Source of the DNA: Strigamia acuminata
Lineage: Eukaryota; Arthropoda; Chilopoda; Geophilomorpha; Linotaeniidae
Direction: 5' to 3'
NCBI GenBank assembly: GCA_949358305.1
Contig: OX442319.1
Coordinates: 7,006,001-7,070,000, forward strand
DNA length: 64,000 nt
In this document: in pieces, positions 26,716-38,832 of the stretch
How positions within the stretch are numbered: the stretch's first letter is position 1
Layout: the number at the start of each line of letters is the position of its first letter
Position numbers and translations under genes: made by a program
Notes under the pieces: model-generated
What the model was told of the DNA's origin: nothing
Databases searched by the model: none
The model's input: the letters and a program-made list of their open reading frames with translations, nothing else

Positions 26716-27311
26716 CCACAATTTAAGCAAATGAGTTTTCGTTACAAGAATCGCGTAGGACAGAAAATTAGCAAATAATAAGTAAGAATTGAGTTGAGAC
26801 CCATTTACTTATTAAAGTCTCACCAGAAAAAAAAACGTGAGGTCAGTGAGCGACCAAAAGTCCCGCTGAATTACATCCATGTGAGAGAAAGGTTTAGTTG
26901 GTTAACCGTTGGTCCATCAAGCCCAAGAATTAGAGTAGAAGAAAGTTTAGTTGGTTAACCGTTGGTCCATCAAACTCAAATATAGAGATGCCAGTTGTCC
27001 ATGACAATTCGCATGCATAGAATGCTAGTGTCAGGAGCTTCAAGACCCATGATCTGAAAAGCATGGTCATAGTCATGTCCTGTCCTCTCTGGACCATAGG
27101 GCATTCCGAGGCAAACTGCAGCTTGACGCTAGCAGTAGTGAGAAGACAACGTATAGGGGCTTAAATGCGCTCATCGTTGTTCATTGCCATTTTCCTACAG
27201 TTTGAGATGCTGAAGGAGTAGGCACAGTTTAGTTTGTTGGTTTGCAAGCGAGCGCACGATTTACGAACTAGAGCTAGAAGCGTTTTGGACTCGCACCAAC
27301 AAGTGAAGTCA

Positions 27312-28032
27312 CCTTCCAATTTAGGAAGGCGAAAAAGCAGCCACAGTTACACGACTTTTTCTTGAGCTGCAGTTAGGAAGAAAAGGCAACCCCTTGTTTG
27401 AGCACGTTCCGACCTAAGCAGTGTCGAGACGTTTAGTTGGGGGGTTGAGGTTAGCTGGGGGCATGAAGAGCACAAGAAAGTTAAGGGAGCTCAGTTCTCG
27501 TTGCAAAACAGAAATTGAGAATTAGAATCATTGGTTTTTTTTCAGTGCCCACCTTTGATTAAAAAGTGGGGAGAGGTGACCAAAGGTATTCCCTCCAAAA
27601 TTAGAAGCCGAGACCATGTCTCACCAAGTTTAGAGAGGTCAGTAATTTGACTTGTCACAGGCGTTCTTATATTAGGCGATAAGAAACAGCCTGCGGGCTG
27701 TTCCCTTGTCTTTAGAATTGAGATTTCGTTGGGACAGCTCTCTCTCTCTCAAGTAAGAATAAGTGCGGGTCTCCGAAGTATAACTCCAAGCTATTTTCGT
27801 CGTCATGCCAGCAATTGGCCGGTAGTCTAAGCGTGATTGGGTCGCTTGCGACGCTTTTCCCTCTTTAGCCCAGAGTATGGTTGGAGTTGGGGATTGTGGA
27901 TCTCAACTGATCTTAGAACGTGAGGATGTCCGGTGATGCTGCATGTCACGTTAGTTACTTGGTTTAGTCTGTCGTTATAGAAATAGACAAAGTTCATTCG
28001 TCTACTGTCAGCTGTTTTAGAATCGTAGACGA
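27312..28032 (+). other. Cluster of additional perfect stem-loops in the internal region
   Basis: CCTTCC/GGAAGG (27312-27317 with 27324-27329), TTCTTAT/ATAAGAA (27664-27670 with 27679-27685), ACAGCC-TGCG-GGCTGT (27686-27701), GTCGC/GCGAC (27841-27845 with 27848-27852) and TCGTCTAC/GTAGACGA (27998-28005 with 28025-28032). No open frame accompanies them. Confidence 0.45.
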
Positions 28033-30607
28033 GTGTTGATATTGGAAGATTTTGCTTAGATATACAGACGCTTACGTGTTTTAGAAGAAGTCTAGTTGTG
28101 TTGAATTTGTCAAAGGGGATAGGTTATTTGGTAGTCCGGTCTATTCTGGATCAAATTTCCAACAGGTTGACTTTTAATTTAAAACGTGTTTAATTTAGCT
28201 CTTTTTAAGTTGATCTCAGACCGGACAAGCGTCATAAATCTGTTTCTTTCTTGATAGTATTAGTCGTTAGTTCAGTATAAGACATGTGAGGCAAGCCCCC
28301 CCCCCCGCTCTCTATTTTTTTTTTTTTCGCCCGGGAGGAAATATAAGGATATATAAAATGGAAGACGGGAGGTTAAGTTATTGTGTGGTGGCCGCGTGTC
28401 AGGACTTTGGTCTGGTTGACCCACTGGAGTGCACGCCAGGGGGTCGCCCACCGAAGTCCTCTTGATCCCGCTGAGGAGGTCCATAGTTAGATATTCGGGT
28501 TCGTGGGTTAATGACGTTTGTCACGTACTGGTCAGCGCATTTTCGGTTTTTAGGGACTAAGATTCGGTACATTAGTTGCTTTGTAGCATGAGTTTTTTCG
28601 GCTGAACTCGATGGATTGAGATGCAAGTTCTCCTTTGAGTACGGAAAAGAATGGGCATAATTTTACTAGACACGTTTTCGTCTTGATCTTAAATTAGGTA
28701 TTGTAACAGGTAGCTAGAATAGTTGCAGGGGTTATCAAAGCATTCCCATCAGGGAGCAGATCCGTACGAGTTGACTTAGTAATAAGTTATGAGAGGAGAG
28801 AGAGAGGGACTCTTTGTTAGAAATTTAGGACGCCCAGCTTAGGAATTAAGTGAGTTTAGCTTGGGAGTTCCACATAGTTGGGTGGACTTCTCAACAAGAC
28901 GATCCCTTGAAGTGAGAGTAATGCAATTGCTTATCGGGGATTGTTCTTTCTTTAATGTTAGCGTGAATAATTTATTCAAGTTAAAAGGTATTAGTGGTTT
29001 TACAGAAGTGAATTTAAGCGTTTTTCTTTATAAGTTTCTTCTCCTTCCCGCGCGAGTTGAGATTGTCTAGTCCTCGCCGCTTCGTTGCGCGATTCTCTTC
29101 TCTAGTTGAATGCGTTGGAGGCAGGGTCCCTTGTTAGAAAAAAGACAGAGCAAGTTTTAGCGTTATTAATTTAGAAAATAGCTTTTCATCTGCATACTGC
29201 GGAACTTGGTTAAGATTCAAGGGCCCCGAGTTGCTTTAATTTATTGTTGTCCAGAGTGACCATCCAGAATGAGTAAAGTGGAGTGTCTGGCGGTTGAGTT
29301 TGTCTGCGGCACTCTATCTGAAGCAAAATGGCGGTAGCCGTGGATACAGTTTTTGCATGTGTTATGGGAAGGGCTAAGCAAAGAGAAATTAATTCTGCAT
29401 TCAGATAGACAGAAGTTTGGCTGAGGTTTTCAGTTTTTCGTCATTCTTCTTAGAAATTCAATTGTTTTTCGGTTGGATTACTATTCTAGTGGGTAAAAAA
29501 AAAGTGTTTGCTGCAATTTATTTAGGGTTAAAAGTTTCCCTTTTCGAATTTTCGTTTGCAAAAGGGAGAGACATGTTGCAGTAGGGAAACGTTCACTTGC
29601 GCTTTGTTCAGGTCATGGTGAGTTTTGGAGTCGTTTTTGTTCGGTTTAGGCCTTTGTAAGGATATGTTGAGTGGCAAGAACGTTCATGTCGGCTTCCGTA
29701 CGAGTGCCATGAGAGAATTAAGCACACGTTGTTAGTAAGGGGCGGATTTTTACTTTGGGTTCGAATTCCTATTTCGTTTGGTCTCGTTAGTCGGGTAACA
29801 GTTTCCTCGTTTTGGGGATTTGAGCGGCGTACGTTTTCGTGCTTTAGTTGTGGCGTTAGAAATAAGGGTGAACTTAGCCTCCATTAGCGAACTGTAGAAT
29901 TAAGCCCTTCTTATTGTAGAGTTAAAACCTAGGTCGGGTCGTTATTCCGGTTGGAGCTGTGTTTGTAAATTTCGCCCAGTCTGTAGCTACTAGGAATTCT
30001 TTCTTTTAAGTAAAAAGGCCGTGCCTTCTTAGATTTCTTTGGAAATAATTCTCGTTTTGATTTTTCCAGAGATAGGTTTTGATTTGTTAAAAAGCTTAGG
30101 TTAAGTACGAGATTTTTTTTGCTTTAGTTAATTAGTCGATAGAAGTAGGCAAGGTTTTTCTCAGTTAACGTGCGAGTAGCGTCAGTTTCGAGTTGCTTTG
30201 TAGACGGCGTACGGTGTTCGCGTTCGGAGTGTTATTAGAATTTAGTTCAGGTGACTGCAGTTGATTAATTTCAATTCGACGACCTTATTCAGAATTTACT
30301 CTCATGAGCGAATTTCCTTTTACCGTTTATTTGTGCAGTAAGACAGGCGTGAATTATTAGTCTAGAGATTTTGCTGATAAGTTATTGTTATTTTAGTTGT
30401 ATTCTTCTGCAGTCTATTTGGTGCCTTCTCGTTTCAGGGGACCCGTTCTCGTTCGTGTATTTGGGATTGTTAACAGAAAGGTCAATTCAATTTTTCGTTT
30501 GGGAAAAGGGGTTCTTTGTTTCGTGATTGGGGTTTGCCATTAGACACAGGCTTGGTGAATGTTCGGTCTTTCCTTTTTGCGTGCGATTACTTCAGAGCGG
30601 CTGCTCG

Positions 30608-30629
30608 CTTCCTTTTTGGCTGGGAGCAA
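30608..30629 (+). promoter_or_regulatory. 22-nt conserved block flush with the LTR
   Basis: A pyrimidine-tract block abutting the LTR start. It aligns without gaps with 46189-46210 and with the complement of 52199-52220. It occupies the position where a purine-rich polypurine tract is normally found. Confidence 0.6.
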
Positions 30630-31815
30630 TGTTGCGAGCAAGAACGCAACAAAAAGATTAGGAGACTCACGTTTCACCTGAAATTAGTAGAAGGTCTTTT
30701 TAGTTTGGTTTTAGTAGTTGATCACAAGTTTGCAGACATATCTGATGTGTCCAGTGGCCTGGTTGACCGACGGTTTTGCTCCGTGTAGTCCACGGTAGTA
30801 ATCGGGTGGTCGGTTGTACCTGTAGTGGACATTTGCGGTGTTGTCAGTCACTTGTGGTTGTTTTGAGTATTGGTTTTTAGCTGTATGTTTAAGAGAAATA
30901 TTAGTTTTGTAAGAGTTTTATGTATTGTTTTGATTGCAATTAACCTTTGCTAGTTGTTCCGGGTGTTTAGTGGTCGTCTGAAACGTGGGTTGGCTAGCAC
31001 TGCAGGGCGTCGGTAGTGGTTGTGCAGACATTGAGCGCTTTGGGTACGCATGCGGGAATGAGAGCGGCTTGGAAACGCCTCGTTTGGCTTCTCTGCAAGG
31101 TTCCCGTACTGAGTTGGAAGTCCCGGCGTTTTTGTCATGCCTTGGACGGCCTTGGAAGTCAGTTTGGATCGGTTCTGCTTTCATTCGCGTCTCTCAGCTG
31201 TTGCTAGACCGCCATGTGCTTAAGGTACGGTTCTGGTGGCCTTTTGATAGTTAGTGTCGACATTTCACTGGAACACAGCATAGGGGTTGATAGTATTTAA
31301 TAACTTGTGTATTTTATGCCAATGATAGATGTTTATACTAAGCTTTTATTACGTGTTATTACTTGGTTGTTAAGGGTTAAGTTTGAGACATGTAGTGCCC
31401 TCTTTGGAGGTATTGGGTTTAAGCTCAACATTGTTCTTTTGTCTTTATTTACTGTTAGCCTTTATTTACAAGTAATTGTTTGTTATATTTAAGTTTGCCT
31501 TGCGCCATTGTTCACGGTTGCTAGGCGAAGTTGTTGTCAAGATGCGTAGCCATTTAAGTTCTCTTTTTCCTCCTTTAAAATAAACGATGTCTTGTTGTTC
31601 TACCATTTTCTCCTGGGATTACTTACTCCAAATGATGAGCCAAGCAGCCCTGAGACTGGGAGAAATAGAACCCACGACCAGGTCAGGAAAAAAGGAGAGA
31701 GTTAAACACTACAGGACGATGCATAGATTTAGGCCTAGAAAAACGGCATTTTGCATCTGTCTCATATATATCGAATGTTTGTCAGCCACCACGATCACAG
31801 AGATTGCTGGCAACA
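30630..31815 (+). repeat. LTR 2 of the dimer (shared middle LTR)
   Basis: 1186 bp, apparently identical to LTR 1, at exactly +7017. It serves both as 3' LTR of the first unit and 5' LTR of the second. There is no satellite or target duplication at either edge. Confidence 0.93.
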
Positions 31816-34800
31816 TCGTTTTTGGTGCCGTGAACCATGGATTCGAACCTGAAAATTGCCGAGATGAGCAGATTTGGAAAAAAGGCGAGTTTGCTCGAAA
31901 TAAAACATCACGTGCGTCGCCATTTTGCGAGTTTCCGTGTGCATTGATGGAGCCAAGCGGTCTTCTTCAAGATGGGAGAGGAAAGCAACGAGGATTGTCT
32001 CCACTGCATTGCAAAGAGAGCAACGGGAGCTGCAATTCCGCAACCACAGGATGGTGCAGAAGAGTAGGCGAAAGACGCGCGCGTGCTCGCCTAGGAAAGG
32101 TTGGAGCAGACGACGCCAAGTTGGTTTCGTACTCATCAAGGCACAGATACACAACGCAATGGTCCTGATATGAAGATTTTTGTTGTTAAATTTTCATTTA
32201 AGTTTATATTTGTTAATATTTAAGAGTTTATTATTCGTTTTGAATATAATTGTTAGCAAATAAGAGTAGATTTAGTTTCGTTTGGTGTCAGTTCTTGATG
32301 TGAACTGCGAGTTGGGTCGGTCGGCACTGACCAATGTCTTGAGGTTGTTGAGAACAGTCCCGCGCTTCCTTGCTTGAGTTGAATTGTCGCAGGAAAGTGG
32401 TCGTTTCTCTCTTCGTTTTTAGTATTCTACCTGCTTTTCGGGTTGGGTAAAGGAGTGAGAGCGAGGAACTGCGCCTCTGTGAACACAGTGCTTGACCGCC
32501 CGCCTCTCAGTGAGCTGTTCACTTGAAAAACGATAATTTATAGAGTAGTCTTTCTATTTGTGAAAGAAAGAGCGCCAGTCAGCAAGGACACGTCACGGTG
32601 TCCGCTAAGACAAGCCTAAAGAGCTGGACGGTGGTCGTTTGACTCTGCAGCAAAGATTCAAGCCAAGTTCCTGAAGAAAAGAATTAAGAAATCGTTTTCC
32701 TTGGCTTATGTTAGTTTAAGAAGAAGGAATTTGTTAGGATTAAGAATTTTTTTGGATGGGAAAGACTGGGAAGTCTTGTCCAGGTGTGTTGACTGTGTGA
32801 GCAGACTCAGTGTCTTGAGTGAAAGCGACCTGAGAGTAAGTTTTCCCTTGCTCATACAAGTTTAGTCAGAGCCAAACTAATGAATTTTCGAAATAATTTA
32901 GTTTTTGGCATTTTTTGAAAGGTTGGCAGCGCCTGGTCACTTCACCCCAGTCATGATTGCTGGCTTGCAATTTTTTAGAGTGCTCCTAGCTTTAATAGTT
33001 GATTTAGTTCATGAGGTCGGTTCTATTGTGAACTGCGAGGTTTTCGGACGGCTGCTTGGCCGCCAGGTTTGAGGCTTGCTGGAAAGAGGTCCCGCGCTCT
33101 TCTGCTTGTCTTTGATTTTTGCAGAAGAGTGGTCGCCCCTTCTCCTTTTATACACTCAGTCTGCTATTCGGGTTGTGTGGGAGAGTGGAGGCGAGGGATC
33201 TCGCCTCAATTGGCCACTGAGTTTGTCCGCCAGCCTTGCAGTGAGCTGTCCTCATGTAGAAATGATTTGATTCAGTTTTGGGGGATTTCCGCTTCATTTA
33301 GCAGCTTAAGCAAGTTTTAGTGTGTGACGATTTTAGAAGAACCCGTGCGTGGGTTGAGATAGCGCAAGCCACACTAGCTGTTTAATTAGAGAAGGCGGAA
33401 AGGTAGCAATCAGTCTCCTTTCAGACTGTTTTATGTGTTTTCTAGTTAGATGGACCTTCTGCGGATGGTCACAGAGAATTCTAGACGGGTTTTAGGTTGG
33501 TTTTCCCCGATAAATCACACAGCTTTACAGGTTTTAGGTGGTTTTACTCGATAAATCATATATTCTTCGCAGTTTTAGGTGGTTTTCCCTGATAAATCAC
33601 ATAGGTTAAGAGGTTTTAGGTTGGTTTTCCCAAATAAACCACAAATTCTATAGGGTTCTAGGCTGGTCTTCCGAAATAGACCACACAGTTTATCGGTTCT
33701 AGGGGATCTTCCGCAATAGACCCATAGTAGTCCCACAATTTAAGCAAATGAGTTTTCGTTACAAGAATCGCGTAGGACAGAAAATTAGCAAATAATAAGT
33801 AAGAATTGAGTTGAGACCCATTTACTTATTAAAGTCTCACCAGAAAAAAAAACGTGAGGTCAGTGAGCGACCAAAAGTCCCGCTGAATTACATCCATGTG
33901 AGAGAAAGGTTTAGTTGGTTAACCGTTGGTCCATCAAGCCCAAGAATTAGAGTAGAAGAAAGTTTAGTTGGTTAACCGTTGGTCCATCAAACTCAAATAT
34001 AGAGATGCCAGTTGTCCATGACAATTCGCATGCATAGAATGCTAGTGTCAGGAGCTTCAAGACCCATGATCTGAAAAGCATGGTCATAGTCATGTCCTGT
34101 CCTCTCTGGACCATAGGGCATTCCGAGGCAAACTGCAGCTTGACGCTAGCAGTAGTGAGAAGACAACGTATAGGGGCTTAAATGCGCTCATCGTTGTTCA
34201 TTGCCATTTTCCTACAGTTTGAGATGCTGAAGGAGTAGGCACAGTTTAGTTTGTTGGTTTGCAAGCGAGCGCACGATTTACGAACTAGAGCTAGAAGCGT
34301 TTTGGACTCGCACCAACAAGTGAAGTCACCTTCCAATTTAGGAAGGCGAAAAAGCAGCCACAGTTACACGACTTTTTCTTGAGCTGCAGTTAGGAAGAAA
34401 AGGCAACCCCTTGTTTGAGCACGTTCCGACCTAAGCAGTGTCGAGACGTTTAGTTGGGGGGTTGAGGTTAGCTGGGGGCATGAAGAGCACAAGAAAGTTA
34501 AGGGAGCTCAGTTCTCGTTGCAAAACAGAAATTGAGAATTAGAATCATTGGTTTTTTTTCAGTGCCCACCTTTGATTAAAAAGTGGGGAGAGGTGACCAA
34601 AGGTATTCCCTCCAAAATTAGAAGCCGAGACCATGTCTCACCAAGTTTAGAGAGGTCAGTAATTTGACTTGTCACAGGCGTTCTTATATTAGGCGATAAG
34701 AAACAGCCTGCGGGCTGTTCCCTTGTCTTTAGAATTGAGATTTCGTTGGGACAGCTCTCTCTCTCTCAAGTAAGAATAAGTGCGGGTCTCCGAAGTATAA

Positions 34801-37646
34801 CTCCAAGCTATTTTCGTCGTCATGCCAGCAATTGGCCGGTAGTCTAAGCGTGATTGGGTCGCTTGCGACGCTTTTCCCTCTTTAGCCCAGAGTATGGTTG
34901 GAGTTGGGGATTGTGGATCTCAACTGATCTTAGAACGTGAGGATGTCCGGTGATGCTGCATGTCACGTTAGTTACTTGGTTTAGTCTGTCGTTATAGAAA
35001 TAGACAAAGTTCATTCGTCTACTGTCAGCTGTTTTAGAATCGTAGACGAGTGTTGATATTGGAAGATTTTGCTTAGATATACAGACGCTTACGTGTTTTA
35101 GAAGAAGTCTAGTTGTGTTGAATTTGTCAAAGGGGATAGGTTATTTGGTAGTCCGGTCTATTCTGGATCAAATTTCCAACAGGTTGACTTTTAATTTAAA
35201 ACGTGTTTAATTTAGCTCTTTTTAAGTTGATCTCAGACCGGACAAGCGTCATAAATCTGTTTCTTTCTTGATAGTATTAGTCGTTAGTTCAGTATAAGAC
35301 ATGTGAGGCAAGCCCCCCCCCCCGCTCTCTATTTTTTTTTTTTTCGCCCGGGAGGAAATATAAGGATATATAAAATGGAAGACGGGAGGTTAAGTTATTG
35401 TGTGGTGGCCGCGTGTCAGGACTTTGGTCTGGTTGACCCACTGGAGTGCACGCCAGGGGGTCGCCCACCGAAGTCCTCTTGATCCCGCTGAGGAGGTCCA
35501 TAGTTAGATATTCGGGTTCGTGGGTTAATGACGTTTGTCACGTACTGGTCAGCGCATTTTCGGTTTTTAGGGACTAAGATTCGGTACATTAGTTGCTTTG
35601 TAGCATGAGTTTTTTCGGCTGAACTCGATGGATTGAGATGCAAGTTCTCCTTTGAGTACGGAAAAGAATGGGCATAATTTTACTAGACACGTTTTCGTCT
35701 TGATCTTAAATTAGGTATTGTAACAGGTAGCTAGAATAGTTGCAGGGGTTATCAAAGCATTCCCATCAGGGAGCAGATCCGTACGAGTTGACTTAGTAAT
35801 AAGTTATGAGAGGAGAGAGAGAGGGACTCTTTGTTAGAAATTTAGGACGCCCAGCTTAGGAATTAAGTGAGTTTAGCTTGGGAGTTCCACATAGTTGGGT
35901 GGACTTCTCAACAAGACGATCCCTTGAAGTGAGAGTAATGCAATTGCTTATCGGGGATTGTTCTTTCTTTAATGTTAGCGTGAATAATTTATTCAAGTTA
36001 AAAGGTATTAGTGGTTTTACAGAAGTGAATTTAAGCGTTTTTCTTTATAAGTTTCTTCTCCTTCCCGCGCGAGTTGAGATTGTCTAGTCCTCGCCGCTTC
36101 GTTGCGCGATTCTCTTCTCTAGTTGAATGCGTTGGAGGCAGGGTCCCTTGTTAGAAAAAAGACAGAGCAAGTTTTAGCGTTATTAATTTAGAAAATAGCT
36201 TTTCATCTGCATACTGCGGAACTTGGTTAAGATTCAAGGGCCCCGAGTTGCTTTAATTTATTGTTGTCCAGAGTGACCATCCAGAATGAGTAAAGTGGAG
36301 TGTCTGGCGGTTGAGTTTGTCTGCGGCACTCTATCTGAAGCAAAATGGCGGTAGCCGTGGATACAGTTTTTGCATGTGTTATGGGAAGGGCTAAGCAAAG
36401 AGAAATTAATTCTGCATTCAGATAGACAGAAGTTTGGCTGAGGTTTTCAGTTTTTCGTCATTCTTCTTAGAAATTCAATTGTTTTTCGGTTGGATTACTA
36501 TTCTAGTGGGTAAAAAAAAAGTGTTTGCTGCAATTTATTTAGGGTTAAAAGTTTCCCTTTTCGAATTTTCGTTTGCAAAAGGGAGAGACATGTTGCAGTA
36601 GGGAAACGTTCACTTGCGCTTTGTTCAGGTCATGGTGAGTTTTGGAGTCGTTTTTGTTCGGTTTAGGCCTTTGTAAGGATATGTTGAGTGGCAAGAACGT
36701 TCATGTCGGCTTCCGTACGAGTGCCATGAGAGAATTAAGCACACGTTGTTAGTAAGGGGCGGATTTTTACTTTGGGTTCGAATTCCTATTTCGTTTGGTC
36801 TCGTTAGTCGGGTAACAGTTTCCTCGTTTTGGGGATTTGAGCGGCGTACGTTTTCGTGCTTTAGTTGTGGCGTTAGAAATAAGGGTGAACTTAGCCTCCA
36901 TTAGCGAACTGTAGAATTAAGCCCTTCTTATTGTAGAGTTAAAACCTAGGTCGGGTCGTTATTCCGGTTGGAGCTGTGTTTGTAAATTTCGCCCAGTCTG
37001 TAGCTACTAGGAATTCTTTCTTTTAAGTAAAAAGGCCGTGCCTTCTTAGATTTCTTTGGAAATAATTCTCGTTTTGATTTTTCCAGAGATAGGTTTTGAT
37101 TTGTTAAAAAGCTTAGGTTAAGTACGAGATTTTTTTTGCTTTAGTTAATTAGTCGATAGAAGTAGGCAAGGTTTTTCTCAGTTAACGTGCGAGTAGCGTC
37201 AGTTTCGAGTTGCTTTGTAGACGGCGTACGGTGTTCGCGTTCGGAGTGTTATTAGAATTTAGTTCAGGTGACTGCAGTTGATTAATTTCAATTCGACGAC
37301 CTTATTCAGAATTTACTCTCATGAGCGAATTTCCTTTTACCGTTTATTTGTGCAGTAAGACAGGCGTGAATTATTAGTCTAGAGATTTTGCTGATAAGTT
37401 ATTGTTATTTTAGTTGTATTCTTCTGCAGTCTATTTGGTGCCTTCTCGTTTCAGGGGACCCGTTCTCGTTCGTGTATTTGGGATTGTTAACAGAAAGGTC
37501 AATTCAATTTTTCGTTTGGGAAAAGGGGTTCTTTGTTTCGTGATTGGGGTTTGCCATTAGACACAGGCTTGGTGAATGTTCGGTCTTTCCTTTTTGCGTG
37601 CGATTACTTCAGAGCGGCTGCTCGCTTCCTTTTTGGCTGGGAGCAA
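31816..37646 (+). other. Internal region, copy 2, of the non-coding element
   Basis: 5831 bp, reading as identical to 24799-30629 at +7017. It therefore repeats all its features: primer binding site 31823, leader motif 32150, RNA modules 32289-32525 and 33018-33253, hairpin repeats 33488-33732 and the pre-LTR block 37625-37646. No protein-coding gene is visible. Confidence 0.85.
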
Positions 37647-38832
37647 TGTTGCGAGCAAGAACGCAACAAAAAGATTAGGAGACTCACGTTTCACCTGAAA
37701 TTAGTAGAAGGTCTTTTTAGTTTGGTTTTAGTAGTTGATCACAAGTTTGCAGACATATCTGATGTGTCCAGTGGCCTGGTTGACCGACGGTTTTGCTCCG
37801 TGTAGTCCACGGTAGTAATCGGGTGGTCGGTTGTACCTGTAGTGGACATTTGCGGTGTTGTCAGTCACTTGTGGTTGTTTTGAGTATTGGTTTTTAGCTG
37901 TATGTTTAAGAGAAATATTAGTTTTGTAAGAGTTTTATGTATTGTTTTGATTGCAATTAACCTTTGCTAGTTGTTCCGGGTGTTTAGTGGTCGTCTGAAA
38001 CGTGGGTTGGCTAGCACTGCAGGGCGTCGGTAGTGGTTGTGCAGACATTGAGCGCTTTGGGTACGCATGCGGGAATGAGAGCGGCTTGGAAACGCCTCGT
38101 TTGGCTTCTCTGCAAGGTTCCCGTACTGAGTTGGAAGTCCCGGCGTTTTTGTCATGCCTTGGACGGCCTTGGAAGTCAGTTTGGATCGGTTCTGCTTTCA
38201 TTCGCGTCTCTCAGCTGTTGCTAGACCGCCATGTGCTTAAGGTACGGTTCTGGTGGCCTTTTGATAGTTAGTGTCGACATTTCACTGGAACACAGCATAG
38301 GGGTTGATAGTATTTAATAACTTGTGTATTTTATGCCAATGATAGATGTTTATACTAAGCTTTTATTACGTGTTATTACTTGGTTGTTAAGGGTTAAGTT
38401 TGAGACATGTAGTGCCCTCTTTGGAGGTATTGGGTTTAAGCTCAACATTGTTCTTTTGTCTTTATTTACTGTTAGCCTTTATTTACAAGTAATTGTTTGT
38501 TATATTTAAGTTTGCCTTGCGCCATTGTTCACGGTTGCTAGGCGAAGTTGTTGTCAAGATGCGTAGCCATTTAAGTTCTCTTTTTCCTCCTTTAAAATAA
38601 ACGATGTCTTGTTGTTCTACCATTTTCTCCTGGGATTACTTACTCCAAATGATGAGCCAAGCAGCCCTGAGACTGGGAGAAATAGAACCCACGACCAGGT
38701 CAGGAAAAAAGGAGAGAGTTAAACACTACAGGACGATGCATAGATTTAGGCCTAGAAAAACGGCATTTTGCATCTGTCTCATATATATCGAATGTTTGTC
38801 AGCCACCACGATCACAGAGATTGCTGGCAACA
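37647..38832 (+). repeat. LTR 3 of the dimer (3' LTR)
   Basis: 1186 bp, apparently identical to LTRs 1 and 2. It ends GGCAACA and is followed directly by satellite ACTGTGATGAG, which restores the monomer phase left at 23612 if ACTG is counted as the duplicated target. Confidence 0.93.

Larger units (their letters stand above)
24799..30629 (+). other. Internal region, copy 1, of the non-coding element (no protein-coding gene)
   Basis: 5831 bp with no frame longer than short chance frames and stop codons in all frames. In order it holds: primer binding site (24806), leader motif with ATG (25133), structured RNA module 1 (25272-25508), module 2 (26001-26236), 42-bp hairpin repeats (26471-26715), two copies of a GGTTAACC-containing block (26892-26920 and 26945-26973), further perfect stem-loops between 27312 and 28032, a C10 and T13 tract (about 28297-28327), then unique TAG-rich sequence I cannot assign from about 28330 to 30607, and the 22-nt block before the next LTR. 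Confidence 0.85.
23613..38832 (+). mobile_element. Non-coding BEL/Pao-related LTR element as a tandem dimer (LTR-int-LTR-int-LTR)
   Basis: The element begins TGTTGCGAGC at 23613 and ends GGCAACA at 38832. Satellite ACTG lies immediately before (23609-23612) and after (38833-38836), so the whole 15,220-bp block sits in one 4-bp target duplication. Identical 1186-bp LTRs are at 23613, 30630 and 37647, with two 5831-bp internal regions between them. No frame encodes Gag, protease, RT or integrase. It has LTRs, a primer binding site and conserved ends but no proteins, so it fits a large non-autonomous derivative (LARD-like). The likely helper is the related autonomous element at 50645-59758. An exact two-unit tandem can arise by unequal LTR-LTR exchange; an assembly duplication is the alternative. 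Confidence 0.9.

Noticed and set aside
28297-28333. C10 and T13 homopolymer tracts as a possible functional element or polypyrimidine tract
   Set aside because: Simple homopolymers prone to slippage; no supporting context.
30489-30510. GGGAAAAGGGG near 30502 as the missing polypurine tract of the non-coding element
   Set aside because: It lies about 120 nt upstream of the LTR, and nothing equivalent appears in the other two families; tracts normally abut the LTR.
30516-30788. A 90-residue frame crossing from internal sequence into the LTR (also at 37533)
   Set aside because: It spans the pre-LTR block and LTR boundary and has no domain; a chance frame.
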